Shown here piece by piece: positions 23,801-32,970 of a stretch of DNA of 48,585 bases (position 1 is the stretch's first letter; each line of letters opens with the position of its first letter). Made by a program: the position numbers and the translations under genes. Origin of the DNA: Gammaproteobacteria bacterium (GTDB lineage Bacteria > Pseudomonadota > Gammaproteobacteria > CAIRSR01); assembly GCA_963575715.1 (NCBI GenBank), contig CAUYTW010000011.1, positions 1 through 48,585 of the forward strand, written 5' to 3'. A model generated the notes under the pieces. The model saw nothing but the letters and a program-made list of their open reading frames with translations, did no database searches and was not told where the DNA came from.

Positions 23801-25021
23801 ACGCGCTGCTTGCGTCAGGATAAACGTTTCACCTCCCTGCCGATTATTGCCCTGACTGCGGGCGTAACTCCTGATGAACGCGAGCGGGCATTATCGTGCG
23901 GTATGAGCGGATTTTTGACTAAACCTATCGCAGTCACGGAATTATTTGATACCTTAGCGTATCATATCGCACCTAATCGAAATCAGGATTCAATCGTAAG
24001 CGAGCCTGAATTAAAAAATGCGCGCAATCAAGGATTAGTTGGTGCCCGCGTGTTAGTGGCGGAAGATAATCCAATCAACCAGCAAATAATTAGCGAGCTG
24101 CTAAAAGAAATAGGCATTCAGGTCCATATCGCTAATAATGGACAGGAGGCATTATCCATTGCGGAGCAATTTTCTTTTGACGCCGTTTTGATGGACATGC
24201 AAATGCCGGTTATGGATGGAGTGGAAGCTACGCGTCGCCTTCGTCAGGATGAACGTTTCTCCGCCTTGCCAATCATTGCCCTCACCGCTGGTGTCACTCC
24301 TACTGAACGTCAACGGGCATTATCCTGTCGAATGGATGGATTCTTAACTAAACCAATCGAAATTGATCCGTTACTAGATACCTTAGCACGCTATATTGCT
24401 CCAAGGTCAGATAAAAATCCAACAGTGAACGAAAAAATTCCCTCAAACGATTCGTTTCAACTGCCGGGATTTAATTTTGATAATCTGATCAGCGTACTTA
24501 GCATTGAAACAATCATCGATCTACTTTCGGAATTTCGAGAAAATGCGCAAGCGACGATGGAGGAAATTGAAAATCAACTCACAATGGAACAGATTCTCGA
24601 CGCCGAGCGCCAGACGCATCGGCTCAAAGGTATGTCTGGCACCATGGGAGCGATTGATTTGTACGCGGCTGCCGAAAAATTAGATGCAGAATTGAAAAAA
24701 GGCGGACATACGACGGACTCACTGGTGGCCTTACGCACGGCGTATCAATCCACTATGAACAGTCTTGAGACCTTATTTGCACAAAATAAATCGGATCTCT
24801 CCATCCACGGACGGAATCAAGAAATTGCTGCGGTGGGTACACAAATTAAAGATCTATTGGAGAAAAGATATTTGGTCTCAGACGCGCTCATTGACAAACT
24901 CAAAGATTTAATCCCCAGAGAACGAATCAATATTTTTAATCAATTCAAATATTTGATTGATGAATTTTCCTATGATCAAGCTTTGATTATATTAAAGCAG
25001 ATCATTGAAAACCAAGGCTGA
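20834..25021 (+). CDS. Hybrid histidine kinase REC-PAS4-HisKA-HATPase-REC-REC-HPt
   Basis: This is a 1395-residue soluble phosphorelay protein. Order: REC (about 7-125, phospho-acceptor D56), four PAS domains (about 140-268, 270-390, 395-515, 535-655), HisKA with H675 in ANMSHEVRTPMNGI, HATPase (about 775-895; [15 protein letters not shown]), REC2 (D978), REC3 (D1121) and HPt (about 1235-1310, H1262 in HRLKG). REC2 and REC3 are an in-frame duplication with a 143-residue (429-bp) period. All phospho-sites are present, so internal relay is possible. The output must leave through the HPt to a regulator outside this window. The gene is divergent from mlaF and convergent with the heparinase-like gene. 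Its C-terminal HPt part is paralogous to that of the kinase at 32971-36972. Confidence 0.9.
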   Translation: MNIPFPKILVVDDNSKNLIAMRRLLQSLQVEVLEAGSGEIALRLVLENELAVILMDVDMPEMNGYEVAEMLKSFQETRDIPIIFITAAFKDHPHRLRAYESGAVDYLEKPVDDTILISKVSVFLDLYRIRCAQAATLDLLRQNEAKFRAMVDYVGVGMVRADIVNGVMLEVNQCFATMLGYNSPDDLCGRTITEISHSEDLNISKKMIEKLINHEMPSFTLEKRYLRKDNEIIWGRVTASLIPRTKTQPEYLVAAIEDITKQKKSEEQLRKFTLVVEQNPASIVITKLNGDIEYINPRFTTVTGYSLDEMIGKNVRILSTGHTKQDEYRNLWNTISSGKEWQGEFLNRNKLGELYWERALISPIFDSQGNITNFLGIKEDITDFKEAEESLRRNELRFRTVADFTYAWEYWIGPNQEMLYTSPSCERITGYSREEFEQNPSLLVSIVIDEDRQILESHLFKNHHYHEYKESLVFRIMRKDGEIRWISHDCQSVYHQDGSYLGQQASNRDVTENRLAEEKLAKAYHDLHTREEQLKAILDNADAVIFLKDIEGHYLLINRHYEKLFHILNADIIGKTDFDIFPREVAEKFIANDQVVLKTLCPQKVEEHVPHDNEVHMYIAVKFPLIDEKGKPYGICGIATDITERKKMEESLRQAKETAESANHAKSYFLANMSHEVRTPMNGIIGLTQLALEQPLSIKIRDYLEKILRTSDSLLKILNDILDYSKIEAGMMTLENRCFNLDDLLNNLRHLFLPRADAKSLSFTFTIAPDVPRLLIGDELRLQQVLANLIGNAIKFTDQGSVTLAVILGSRDWDTARITFRVADTGIGMNDEVIAHLFQPFTQADTSITRRFGGTGLGLAISRNLLRVMGSDFVLKSQPGLGSVFSFDLVLSVISKTSCNDSAQQPESNLHTTAKLKKDKHIEGLVGARILVVEDNPVNQQVISELLQKAGIRLDIANNGQEALSIARQFSFDAILMDVQMPVMDGIEATRCLRQDKRFTSLPIIALTAGVTPDERERALSCGMSGFLTKPIAVTELFDTLAYHIAPNRNQDSIVSEPELKNARNQGLVGARVLVAEDNPINQQIISELLKEIGIQVHIANNGQEALSIAEQFSFDAVLMDMQMPVMDGVEATRRLRQDERFSALPIIALTAGVTPTERQRALSCRMDGFLTKPIEIDPLLDTLARYIAPRSDKNPTVNEKIPSNDSFQLPGFNFDNLISVLSIETIIDLLSEFRENAQATMEEIENQLTMEQILDAERQTHRLKGMSGTMGAIDLYAAAEKLDAELKKGGHTTDSLVALRTAYQSTMNSLETLFAQNKSDLSIHGRNQEIAAVGTQIKDLLEKRYLVSDALIDKLKDLIPRERINIFNQFKYLIDEFSYDQALIILKQIIENQG

Positions 25022-25033
25022 TTAACACTGCTG

Positions 25034-28000
25034 CTATTGCACGACATAGGTCTTAGTAGACTGATTGTTGGTTTCCATTGCTTCGGGAGTGGCGCAATTC
25101 TTGTCCACAAAAGCGCGAAAGGTCTTGCTACCGGACGATCCAACCGGTAATCCTGTAAAGGTGCGGGTAACGCTCGCCCCTGCCGCCAAAATGCCCACGG
25201 TGACATATTGATCTCTGCTGGTCGCGCTACAGGCCGGTAGTGTGGGTTGATTGACCCAAACGCCCAATGAGCCGGCGTTGCCAGCGACCGATCCTTGGTT
25301 TTTGACGGTCACGGATGCTTTGAAGGTACCATTGTGGATGGGCGTGCTGGGACTGAGCGTGATCCCAGTCACCACGAAGTCGGGAGCAACGAAGGTCGCG
25401 GTCACGGTTATGGCGGCGTTCATGGTTACCAGGCAAACACCCGTTCCCGCGCATCCACCACCGCTCCAGCCCGAGAAGATGGATCCAGGATTCGCGGTAG
25501 CAGTCAAAGTGACTTTGGTGCCGTGGGCGTAATTCTCGTTGCAATCCGTGCCACAGTTAATTCCTGCTGGATTGCTGCTAATGGTTCCCATACCCACGCC
25601 GGACTTGAGAACGATGAGAGAGTGCGTGACGGGATGAAAGGTCGCGGTCACAGTCATGGCGGCGTTCATGGTTACCACGCAAACACCCGTTCCCGAGCAT
25701 CCGCCACCGCTCCAGCCCGAAAAGGTGGAGCCGGAATTCGCGGTAGCGGTCAAAGTAACCTTAGTGCCGTGGGCATAACTCTCGTTGCAATCCGTGCCAC
25801 AGTTAATTCCTGCGGGGCTGCTAGTTACCTTCCCCGCACCAGCGCCTGATTTGGAAATCGTCAGTTTTTTCTTTGCTTCTGGAACGCATCCGGTGACGTT
25901 GTCAGCGGTCTTCACAATGGAAATGCCTTGAGCACCGCTGTTTGGAACAACGAACCATAACGTATTATCGCCCGCGTTGATGGATAGCCCACTCGCAATG
26001 ATCCCGCTTGCTGAACTCGTTATCGAATAACAGCCTCCCGCGTCAAGATCCGTGACCAAATGTCGAGAATTGGCCACCATTGTCAACGGAGTTGTGTAAT
26101 TGACGGTGATGCGCGACGTTGCCGAATTTTCGGAGGTCGTTACAAAACAAAATGACCGTGCGCACGCGCCGATGGATTCGGGTGCCGACGAAATCAAGCT
26201 GGCGTTGTTCAATGCGGTGTTGTCGTCACCGAATTTTCCAATAGATAACGCCGTCACAATTCGATGTTGCAGCGCGGTTGCGAACGATTTATGAACTTGC
26301 GAACCGATCATGGACGGTTGGATTTGCCAGGCGGGGACAGCAGTCCACGGTTCTGGCGCAATGACCCACGAATCTGAAAGCGTCGGAGTTAAAACTCGAA
26401 TCAAGGTTTGGTAATTCCCTTTATCGCTAGGGACACTGACCGTGTTGGCATTCACCAGTGTCGATAAGGAATTAGGATTCTGGGTGCGGAAACGCAAACT
26501 AACGGGGCGAGAACGCACCAAATCGACGCGATCAATCAAGAAAACAATTTCCGCAGTCCCATCGTAAACGAAACTGCGCGTATATTTACCAACAGGTTGA
26601 CGACAAGTACCCGTGCAGGTTGCCCAAATGTTTTCTGGAACGTTGTAATTGTAATTCGCATTCAACAAGGCGTAAAACACCTTGTTTTTTTCGTCCGCCC
26701 TGCCGCGTTCCAAATACGCCGAATTCTGATTAAAGTAAACGACAGGTCCTCCATTGTCGTATGATTCATTGTTGTTAGGAACAGCCTCATTTGGAATCGA
26801 TAAGGAATTCCATAACGTAAATGGATAAATCGCTGCCTCATTGCCACCATAATTTAGTGGCTCGGTCAACAAATATTCACCATTACGCCACAGCCAGAAT
26901 GAACCAGCACTGTTGTGCATGTGATCGACAATGTACGAACCTATTCCATAAAAACCACCCCACGTCACTTGCTTGGCATCTGAAAATGACGTGCTTGATG
27001 TCCAGTCAGAACGGAACATTCCAATTCCCATGTGTTGCCCAGAACCAAATCCTCCCAGTGCGTAGCGATTTGCGTTGGTCTTAAAATCAATCCGCTGTGC
27101 AGAATCCGGCCACGAGGTCATGAACCATAACATCGTATCGCCTTCCGAAACGCCGTAAGCGGGTCGATGCAACGTATCGAGAAAAGAGCGACCGATTGCC
27201 GCCTGAGTCGTATTGCCATATCGTTCAGCTAAAAATACACAATTGGAAAAATAGCTCCAGATATATTTGCCACCCCCTGGATCTAGCTCCGAAGTGTTTT
27301 GCTGATCGCCTATCCAGCGATAATGCGTGTTGGCTGGATCGACGGAATGCATGAAATAGGTCAGCGAATTAACCCACCACTGCTTCAGATCGGGAAATTC
27401 TGCATCAATGATACCGAGTTCGTCCATGATGTAATACAGATTTTGCGCTATGTGAACATCGCTCATCATGCCGTAGTCCCAGCCGGGAAGTGGAATTCCG
27501 GTATCGAGACTGGTGCGAAAAAATTTGATGACTGGAAAATCTGGCAGCAACGAATGCGCATTGATACCGTATTTCCATCCGGTCCAGCCACGCTTGAGAA
27601 GTTTCAATCCGTTGAGTTCATCTTCTCCTACAATGGCTAGTCCGGCGATAAAATGTCCAGCGGTTGCGGCGATATTTCGATCTGAATCGTGAGCTGTCCA
27701 ACTACCTGCTTCGTCGATCAACGCCGTATCATCTGACCATGCAATCAATTTTGCGCGTAAACTTGCCTTCATCGCATCGGTAAAGCACGGATGGTGAAAA
27801 AGCCAGTCATAAGCCAACGCATAATATAAATCCGTTCCTTGATTATTAGGCGAGGCACCATCAAAATGAGGAATGAATACGTCGCATGCTTTTTGTCCCG
27901 ACGCTAAATTACCGGTGAGAAGCCAATGCAGCGCCAACGCCGCTGCCGGCCATCCATTATTGCAACGCCAATCCTGACACGCCGAAGAATATGATAATAA

Positions 28001-28240
28001 TTTATCAATATCATGTTTGAACGCATGGACAGCTTCCAGTTCTGGGACAGTTTTATAAAGTGTCTGTAAAGAAGCAATTCGATTCTGAAGATAAATTCTG
28101 GGATGTTGCGCAGGCGTGGCCGGCAGATAGTTGACGGGAAAGTCGTAATAGACTTGAGTTTTCGCATTTGTCACGATGGGAAGAATGACGCTGCAAATAA
28201 TAAGCAGGAGGGTGGCGACGTGGAATTTTTGGGAAAACAT
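25034..28240 (-). CDS. Secreted heparinase II/III-like protein with InlB-like repeats and CARDB domain
   Basis: This 1068-residue exported protein has a signal peptide at 1-26 (ending TNA). The region from about 30 to 430 is rich in Trp and His and looks like an alpha/alpha-toroid of alginate or heparinase-type lyases (ALALHWLLTG, YALAYDWLF, WTAHDSDRNIAATAGHF). A beta-rich part follows to about 790 (VDHMHNSAGSFWLWRNGEYLLT is the kind of segment seen in heparinase II/III folds). Two copies of an 82-residue InlB-like beta module with four cysteines (INCGTDC, GGCxGTGVC) come next, then a CARDB-like adhesive domain (about 951-1065). A polysaccharide lyase acting outside the cell is the best guess; the substrate is unknown. 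ATG 28240 is out of frame with the ATG of the leader repeat just upstream. Confidence 0.6.
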   Translation of the reverse strand: MFSQKFHVATLLLIICSVILPIVTNAKTQVYYDFPVNYLPATPAQHPRIYLQNRIASLQTLYKTVPELEAVHAFKHDIDKLLSYSSACQDWRCNNGWPAAALALHWLLTGNLASGQKACDVFIPHFDGASPNNQGTDLYYALAYDWLFHHPCFTDAMKASLRAKLIAWSDDTALIDEAGSWTAHDSDRNIAATAGHFIAGLAIVGEDELNGLKLLKRGWTGWKYGINAHSLLPDFPVIKFFRTSLDTGIPLPGWDYGMMSDVHIAQNLYYIMDELGIIDAEFPDLKQWWVNSLTYFMHSVDPANTHYRWIGDQQNTSELDPGGGKYIWSYFSNCVFLAERYGNTTQAAIGRSFLDTLHRPAYGVSEGDTMLWFMTSWPDSAQRIDFKTNANRYALGGFGSGQHMGIGMFRSDWTSSTSFSDAKQVTWGGFYGIGSYIVDHMHNSAGSFWLWRNGEYLLTEPLNYGGNEAAIYPFTLWNSLSIPNEAVPNNNESYDNGGPVVYFNQNSAYLERGRADEKNKVFYALLNANYNYNVPENIWATCTGTCRQPVGKYTRSFVYDGTAEIVFLIDRVDLVRSRPVSLRFRTQNPNSLSTLVNANTVSVPSDKGNYQTLIRVLTPTLSDSWVIAPEPWTAVPAWQIQPSMIGSQVHKSFATALQHRIVTALSIGKFGDDNTALNNASLISSAPESIGACARSFCFVTTSENSATSRITVNYTTPLTMVANSRHLVTDLDAGGCYSITSSASGIIASGLSINAGDNTLWFVVPNSGAQGISIVKTADNVTGCVPEAKKKLTISKSGAGAGKVTSSPAGINCGTDCNESYAHGTKVTLTATANSGSTFSGWSGGGCSGTGVCVVTMNAAMTVTATFHPVTHSLIVLKSGVGMGTISSNPAGINCGTDCNENYAHGTKVTLTATANPGSIFSGWSGGGCAGTGVCLVTMNAAITVTATFVAPDFVVTGITLSPSTPIHNGTFKASVTVKNQGSVAGNAGSLGVWVNQPTLPACSATSRDQYVTVGILAAGASVTRTFTGLPVGSSGSKTFRAFVDKNCATPEAMETNNQSTKTYVVQ
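25398..25890 (-). repeat. 246-bp direct repeat encoding two InlB-like modules
   Basis: The modules repeat with a period of 246 bp (82 residues; compare 25398 and 25644) and high DNA identity. Both encode the CGTDCNE-YAHGTKVTLTA pattern and a Gly/Cys-rich turn. Confidence 0.75.
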
Positions 28241-28250
28241 GATTGTTACT

Positions 28251-28291
28251 CATTAATGTCCCGGAGAAACCCCGCCTTTTAGGGCGGGGTG
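28251..28291 (-). repeat. Leader repeat copy 7 (type A), before the heparinase-like gene
   Basis: On the minus strand: CCCCGCC-CTAAAA-GGCGGGG, then TTTCTCCGGGACATTAATGA. The hairpin plus T-run could also end leuS transcription. The repeat's ATG (28253) opens a 66-codon frame offset from the CDS that starts at 28240. Confidence 0.65.
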
Positions 28292-28314
28292 ATTGACTGG
28301 CAAGCATTGGAAAA

Positions 28315-30774
28315 TCACACCACGATATTCACTAAGCGCCTGGGCACCACAATAATCTTGCGTATTGGTTTACCTTCCAGATAACGCGCGACATTGGGAT
28401 CGGATTGCGCGGCAGCCTCAATTTCCACCTGCCCGGCGTCCACTGCGACCGAAATATGAGCGCGCAATTTACCGTTGACTTGCACCACCATTTCCAGCCG
28501 CTCGCTTGCTAATGCCGTTGGATCGGCTTCGGGCCAAGGAGCATCGATCACGGGTTCGATATGCCCTAATGATTGCCATAAAACATGGGCAATATGCGGC
28601 ACGATTGGGGCGAGCAGACGCACTACCGCTTCCAGGGCTTCATGCCGCAAGACATAGCCGATGGTCGAAGGATCATCGAATCGATAAAGGGCATTGATAA
28701 GTTCCATCACTGCTGCGATGGCGGTATTGAAGGTTGTGCGTCGTGCGATATCGTCCGATGCCTTGGCAATGATGCGATGAACCTGTCGGCGTAGCGTCAT
28801 CTGTTCCGGTGTCAGGTTGTCTGGCGCAAGGTTAGCGGTGGACGAAACACCGCCGCTTTCAACGTGCGTCCAAATCAGTCGCCACAGGCGTTTGAGGAAA
28901 CGATGGGAACCTTCCAGTCCGGTTTCCGACCATTCCAACGATTGCTCTGGCGGCGCGGCGAACATCATGAACAACCGCACCGTGTCGGCACCGTAAGTCT
29001 CGACCATCTCCTGGGGATCGACGGTATTGCCTTTGGATTTTGACATCTTAGAGCCATCCTTGAGTACCATGCCCTGGGTCAGAAGACGCGTGAAAGGTTC
29101 ATCGCTCGGCACCAATCCTAGATCACGCATCGCCTTGTGAAAGAAGCGCGCGTAGAGCAGATGCAACACCGCGTGTTCAATGCCGCCGATGTATTGATCG
29201 ACCGGCAGCCAATAATTGACTCGCTCGTCAAACATCGCGCCATCCTGGTTTCGCGCGCAGTAGCGCGCGTAGTACCACGACGATTCGACGAAGGTATCAA
29301 AGGTATCGGTTTCGCGGCGTGCCTCAGCGCCGCAGCGCGGACAAGGCGCTTGATAAAAATCGGACATTCCCTTGAGCGGAGAACTCACGCCGGCGAAAGT
29401 AACTTCCTCGGGTAATACCACCGGCAAGTCGTGGTCGGGTACAGGAACATCGCCGCAATGCGGGCAGTACACCACGGGTATGGGCGCGCCCCAGTAGCGC
29501 TGGCGCGACACGCCCCAATCGCGCAGGCGATAGTTAACTTGACGCCGCCCGCGACCGGCGGCCTCCAAATGCCGCGCGATGGCGTCGAAAGCCGCCGCCG
29601 AGGTTAATTCATTGAACACGCCGGAATTCATCAATACTCCCGGAGCCACGAAAGCGGCGGCCTCGAAATCCCAGGTCGAGCCATCACCAGGTGCGATAAC
29701 TGGCTGAATCGGTAGGCCATATTTGCGCGCGAACTCAAAATCACGTTGATCATGGGCCGGAACCGCCATCACCGCGCCGGAGCCGTAGCCCATGAGGACG
29801 AAATTGGCGGCAAAGATCGGGACAACAGCGCCGGTGATTGGATGCTGTCCATAAAAGCCGGTATCTACGCCCTTTTTTTCCATGGTTTCAAGCGTTGCCT
29901 CGGCGGTCGAGATTTTGCGGCTCGTGGCGATGAATTCTGCAAGGGATGAATTGTTCTGGGCGGCGGCCAGGGCGAGGGGATGCTCGGCAGCGACCGCGAG
30001 GTAAGTCACCCCCATCAAAGTATCAGGGCGGGTGGTGAACACCGTCAGCGAATCGGATTGGCCGTTGACGACGAACTGGATTTCCACACCCTCGGAGCGT
30101 CCGATCCAGTTACGCTGCATGGCACATACTTCCTCGGGCCAGCCGGTGAGATTATCGAGATCCTTGAGCAACTCATCGGCGTAGGCGGTAATGCGTAAAA
30201 ACCATTGCGGGATCTCACGGCGTTCCACCAGCGCGCCCGAGCGCCAGCCACGACCATTGATGACCTGTTCATTAGCAAGCACGGTTTGATCAACTGGATC
30301 CCAGTTGACGGCGGCGGTTTTTTTATAGACCAATCCCTTTGCGAGCAGCCTGGTAAACAGCCATTGTTCCCAATGGTAATAGCGCGGATGACAGGTAGCG
30401 ACCTGGCGTTCCCAGTCATACCCAAAGCCTAGACGCTTGAGCTGCCCGACCATGTAACGAATGTTGTCATAGGTCCAGCGCGCCGGTGGCACGGCATTCT
30501 GAATGGCGGCGTTTTCCGCCGGTAGGCCAAAGGCATCGAAGCCCATCGGCTGAAGCACGTTGCGCCCCCGCATTCGTTGGTAACGGGCGATGACATCGCC
30601 GATGGTGTAATTGCGCACATGCCCCATGTGTAACCGTCCACTAGGGTACGGAAACATGGACAGGCAATAGAACTTTTCACGGCCAGGGTCTTCGACGGCG
30701 CGAAAGGCGTGGGTTTCTTCCCAAAAGCGTTGCGCGAGTGGTTCAATGAGGTCGGGGCGGTACTGTTCTTCCAT
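28315..30774 (-). CDS. leuS: Leucyl-tRNA synthetase LeuS
   Basis: This 819-residue class I enzyme charges tRNA-Leu. The HIGH motif appears as [15 protein letters not shown] and KMSKS as [11 protein letters not shown]. The CP1 editing region contains [16 protein letters not shown] and [19 protein letters not shown], whose T-rich and D-containing pockets are those used to clear mischarged tRNA. Zinc-type cysteines are seen in [12 protein letters not shown] and CPRCGAEA. The length is slightly below E. coli LeuS. lptE and holA, which usually follow leuS in this class, are absent; the next gene downstream is the secreted heparinase-like protein. The upstream side carries two MITEs. Confidence 0.98.
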   Translation of the reverse strand: MEEQYRPDLIEPLAQRFWEETHAFRAVEDPGREKFYCLSMFPYPSGRLHMGHVRNYTIGDVIARYQRMRGRNVLQPMGFDAFGLPAENAAIQNAVPPARWTYDNIRYMVGQLKRLGFGYDWERQVATCHPRYYHWEQWLFTRLLAKGLVYKKTAAVNWDPVDQTVLANEQVINGRGWRSGALVERREIPQWFLRITAYADELLKDLDNLTGWPEEVCAMQRNWIGRSEGVEIQFVVNGQSDSLTVFTTRPDTLMGVTYLAVAAEHPLALAAAQNNSSLAEFIATSRKISTAEATLETMEKKGVDTGFYGQHPITGAVVPIFAANFVLMGYGSGAVMAVPAHDQRDFEFARKYGLPIQPVIAPGDGSTWDFEAAAFVAPGVLMNSGVFNELTSAAAFDAIARHLEAAGRGRRQVNYRLRDWGVSRQRYWGAPIPVVYCPHCGDVPVPDHDLPVVLPEEVTFAGVSSPLKGMSDFYQAPCPRCGAEARRETDTFDTFVESSWYYARYCARNQDGAMFDERVNYWLPVDQYIGGIEHAVLHLLYARFFHKAMRDLGLVPSDEPFTRLLTQGMVLKDGSKMSKSKGNTVDPQEMVETYGADTVRLFMMFAAPPEQSLEWSETGLEGSHRFLKRLWRLIWTHVESGGVSSTANLAPDNLTPEQMTLRRQVHRIIAKASDDIARRTTFNTAIAAVMELINALYRFDDPSTIGYVLRHEALEAVVRLLAPIVPHIAHVLWQSLGHIEPVIDAPWPEADPTALASERLEMVVQVNGKLRAHISVAVDAGQVEIEAAAQSDPNVARYLEGKPIRKIIVVPRRLVNIVV

Positions 30775-30800
30775 CTGCGGTGGTTTCCGAATTAAATTAA

Positions 30801-30955
30801 GAGTTACGCAGTTGAACTTGTAACTCCTAAAAGGATTGAATTTTTTCTGTCATTCTGCGCGCAGTCGTAGAATGCAGAATCTCTAAGTAGATGGATTCTG
30901 CAATTACGCTGCGCTGCGCGCAAAATGACTTAAATTTTTCAACTGCGTAACTTCT
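30801..30955. mobile_element. MITE family 2, copy 1 (about 155 bp)
   Basis: The terminal inverted repeats are AGTTACGCAGTTGAA (from 30802) and TTCAACTGCGTAACT (to 30952). Inside is a palindromic ATTCTGCGCGCAG segment and its partner CTGCGCGCAAAATG. It is non-coding, lies 27 bp upstream of leuS and directly abuts MITE family 1 copy 2. Confidence 0.7.
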
Positions 30956-30960
30956 ATAAT

Positions 30961-31054
30961 TAACCCAAGTTGCTGCCTTATTATGGTGGATAACCAAATA
31001 GACCCTCTCCCAAAGGGGGAGGGGAGAAAGACAAATAGGTAGCAACTTGAGTTA
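30961..31054. mobile_element. MITE family 1, copy 2 (94 bp)
   Basis: It has the same ends as 15324-15493 (TAACCCAAGTTGCTGCC and GGTAGCAACTTGAGTTA) with only one central CCCTCTCCC-AAAGG-GGGAGGGG hairpin. It is an internally shorter derivative. It ends 4 bp from the stop codon of the sulfatase gene, as copy 1 begins at the mshL stop. No clear target duplication is visible. Confidence 0.65.
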
Positions 31055-31058
31055 ATTA

Positions 31059-32963
31059 TTAATAGCGTGTCAAACGATGTGTCCAAATATAATCGGCAGC
31101 TTGATAATAAGCCATGGTTTCTGTTACTAATTCAGCTTCCGTTGCCGGGCTAGCGGCCAAATGTTTACCCAGCGGGTCCAATACCACGTCCACTTGTCGC
31201 TGAATAGATAAATAGGCCAATTTTTCAGCTTTGAACAAACCCAATTTTTGATAATTAGCAATTAACGCACGGCCATCCTGATTTTGCATCGCCAAAATAT
31301 CTCGCCCAAAAAACCAGCTATCATAACTGAAATTCAATAAACTTAAAATGGTAGGAGCAACATCAATTTGACTAGATAATGTGTTATTAATGCCTGGGTG
31401 AATATGTTTTGGCGCGTAAATAAAAAATGGGATATGGTATCTATCAATCGGTAATTCTACTTTTCCCGCGCTACCACCGCAATGGTCGGCAACAATCACG
31501 AACAAGGTGTCATCAAACCAGGGCTGCTGTTGTGCGGTCTTAATAAATTCATTAATGGCGTAATCAGTAAATTTAACTCCACCATTGCGCCCTCCCTTGC
31601 CAGAAGGAATATCTATTTTGCCATCGGGATAAGTATAAGGTCGATGATTACTCGTAGTCATGATGTGAAAAAAGAATGGCTGCCTTTTAGCATAATCTAT
31701 CTCTGCTTCCCTGATGACGCGATGTAACATTACGTCATCGGATACCCCCCAGGCGTTAGAAAAAGTAATCTCCTCATTGGTTAAATCGGATCGATCAATT
31801 GTCCGAAAGCCATTGCCCGCATAAAAGGCGTTCATGTTATCAAAATAACCATTGCCACCATATAAAAATACGATATCATAACCGTGCTGATTAAAAACGT
31901 GACCTAAATTAAACAGCCGCTGATTATCAGGACGCTTGACAATCGAATGCCCGGGGGTGGGCGGGTAGGAAAGGATTAACGCTTCCAGGCCGCGAATGGT
32001 ACGGGTTCCGGTGGCATAAAAATTGGTAAACAACAATCCTTGCCTGAATAATTGATCCATAAACGGGCTAATATTTTCAGTATTGCCAAAAGTTCCTAAA
32101 TACTCGGCACTTAAACTTTCCACGGTAATTAAAATTAGATTTAGAGGCTTTTCAACGCCAGATTTTTTAATGGTTCGTTTTATATCATATAATCCGACAT
32201 TGTTGGCGATATCACCCTGCCTGGACACTTCGTGCTTGATTAGAGTTGATAATTGATTATCATCGCCAAGTTTATAAAATTTGCGGTAATCGAGTTCGCT
32301 ACTTCTGAAAGCAGCAAAAAATTGATAGGGTCCGTTGGCGGCCAGTTCATTAAGATATTTATTTCCGCAAAATTCATGAAATCCCTGACCCATCGCCAAA
32401 AAAGAGATAGTCGGCAACAATGAAAAATATCCCGCTATTTTTAACCGGGAAAGAAAATTTTCATCGGTATCACAATGAATAGGAAAGAATTCCAAAAATC
32501 CCCAAAAAAGCAAACCAGCAATAATAAAAATCGCACTAAGAATTGTTGGCAATGGATAAGATTCAACAATATTGCGCACGACTTCATTAGTATAAACCAA
32601 ATAATCAACCGCGATAAAGTTAAACCGCACGCCAAATTCATTCCAGAAAAACCATTCAGAAGCAACAATAAACAACAGCAGATAAATATTAATAAATAAC
32701 ACCAAATAAACAAGCCATTTATGCCAGGGATTTTGATAAACGCGCCTCGGCATCAAGGTTAAATAGAGAACAACGGGAATAAAAAAATAACTAAGAAAAC
32801 TCAAGTCACTAATGACGCCCAATAAAAATGCGGTGATCACTTGATAAAACGGGCTGTCTATGTCTTCTACTTGTTTGATGAATAGCGCCAAGCGTAATAA
32901 CGCGAAAATTGGCAAGGACAAAAATAATGAGTTTACTATTATGGAAAAACGTGATTTTGACAT
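31059..32963 (-). CDS. LtaS-family membrane sulfatase / phosphoglycerol transferase-like protein
   Basis: This 634-residue inner-membrane enzyme has about five N-terminal helices (to about residue 190) and a large periplasmic alkaline-phosphatase-fold domain. It shows LILITVESLSAEYLG (metal-binding Glu), FYATGTRTIRGLEA with the presumed Thr nucleophile, FFFHIMTTSNHRPY, and VIVADHCGG (metal-binding Asp-His). In this family such proteins move phosphoglycerol or phosphoethanolamine groups onto glycans or lipids; which one cannot be told. It is the third gene of a tight minus-strand run (7 bp after the hybrid kinase), which suggests envelope modification controlled by that sensor. Confidence 0.82.
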   Translation of the reverse strand: MSKSRFSIIVNSLFLSLPIFALLRLALFIKQVEDIDSPFYQVITAFLLGVISDLSFLSYFFIPVVLYLTLMPRRVYQNPWHKWLVYLVLFINIYLLLFIVASEWFFWNEFGVRFNFIAVDYLVYTNEVVRNIVESYPLPTILSAIFIIAGLLFWGFLEFFPIHCDTDENFLSRLKIAGYFSLLPTISFLAMGQGFHEFCGNKYLNELAANGPYQFFAAFRSSELDYRKFYKLGDDNQLSTLIKHEVSRQGDIANNVGLYDIKRTIKKSGVEKPLNLILITVESLSAEYLGTFGNTENISPFMDQLFRQGLLFTNFYATGTRTIRGLEALILSYPPTPGHSIVKRPDNQRLFNLGHVFNQHGYDIVFLYGGNGYFDNMNAFYAGNGFRTIDRSDLTNEEITFSNAWGVSDDVMLHRVIREAEIDYAKRQPFFFHIMTTSNHRPYTYPDGKIDIPSGKGGRNGGVKFTDYAINEFIKTAQQQPWFDDTLFVIVADHCGGSAGKVELPIDRYHIPFFIYAPKHIHPGINNTLSSQIDVAPTILSLLNFSYDSWFFGRDILAMQNQDGRALIANYQKLGLFKAEKLAYLSIQRQVDVVLDPLGKHLAASPATEAELVTETMAYYQAADYIWTHRLTRY

Positions 32964-32970
32964 ATAGCGA

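Noticed and set aside
28053-28307. 84-codon minus-strand open frame overlapping the heparinase-like start
   Set aside because: It reads through the leader-repeat hairpin and then the signal-peptide region in another frame; no recognisable protein.
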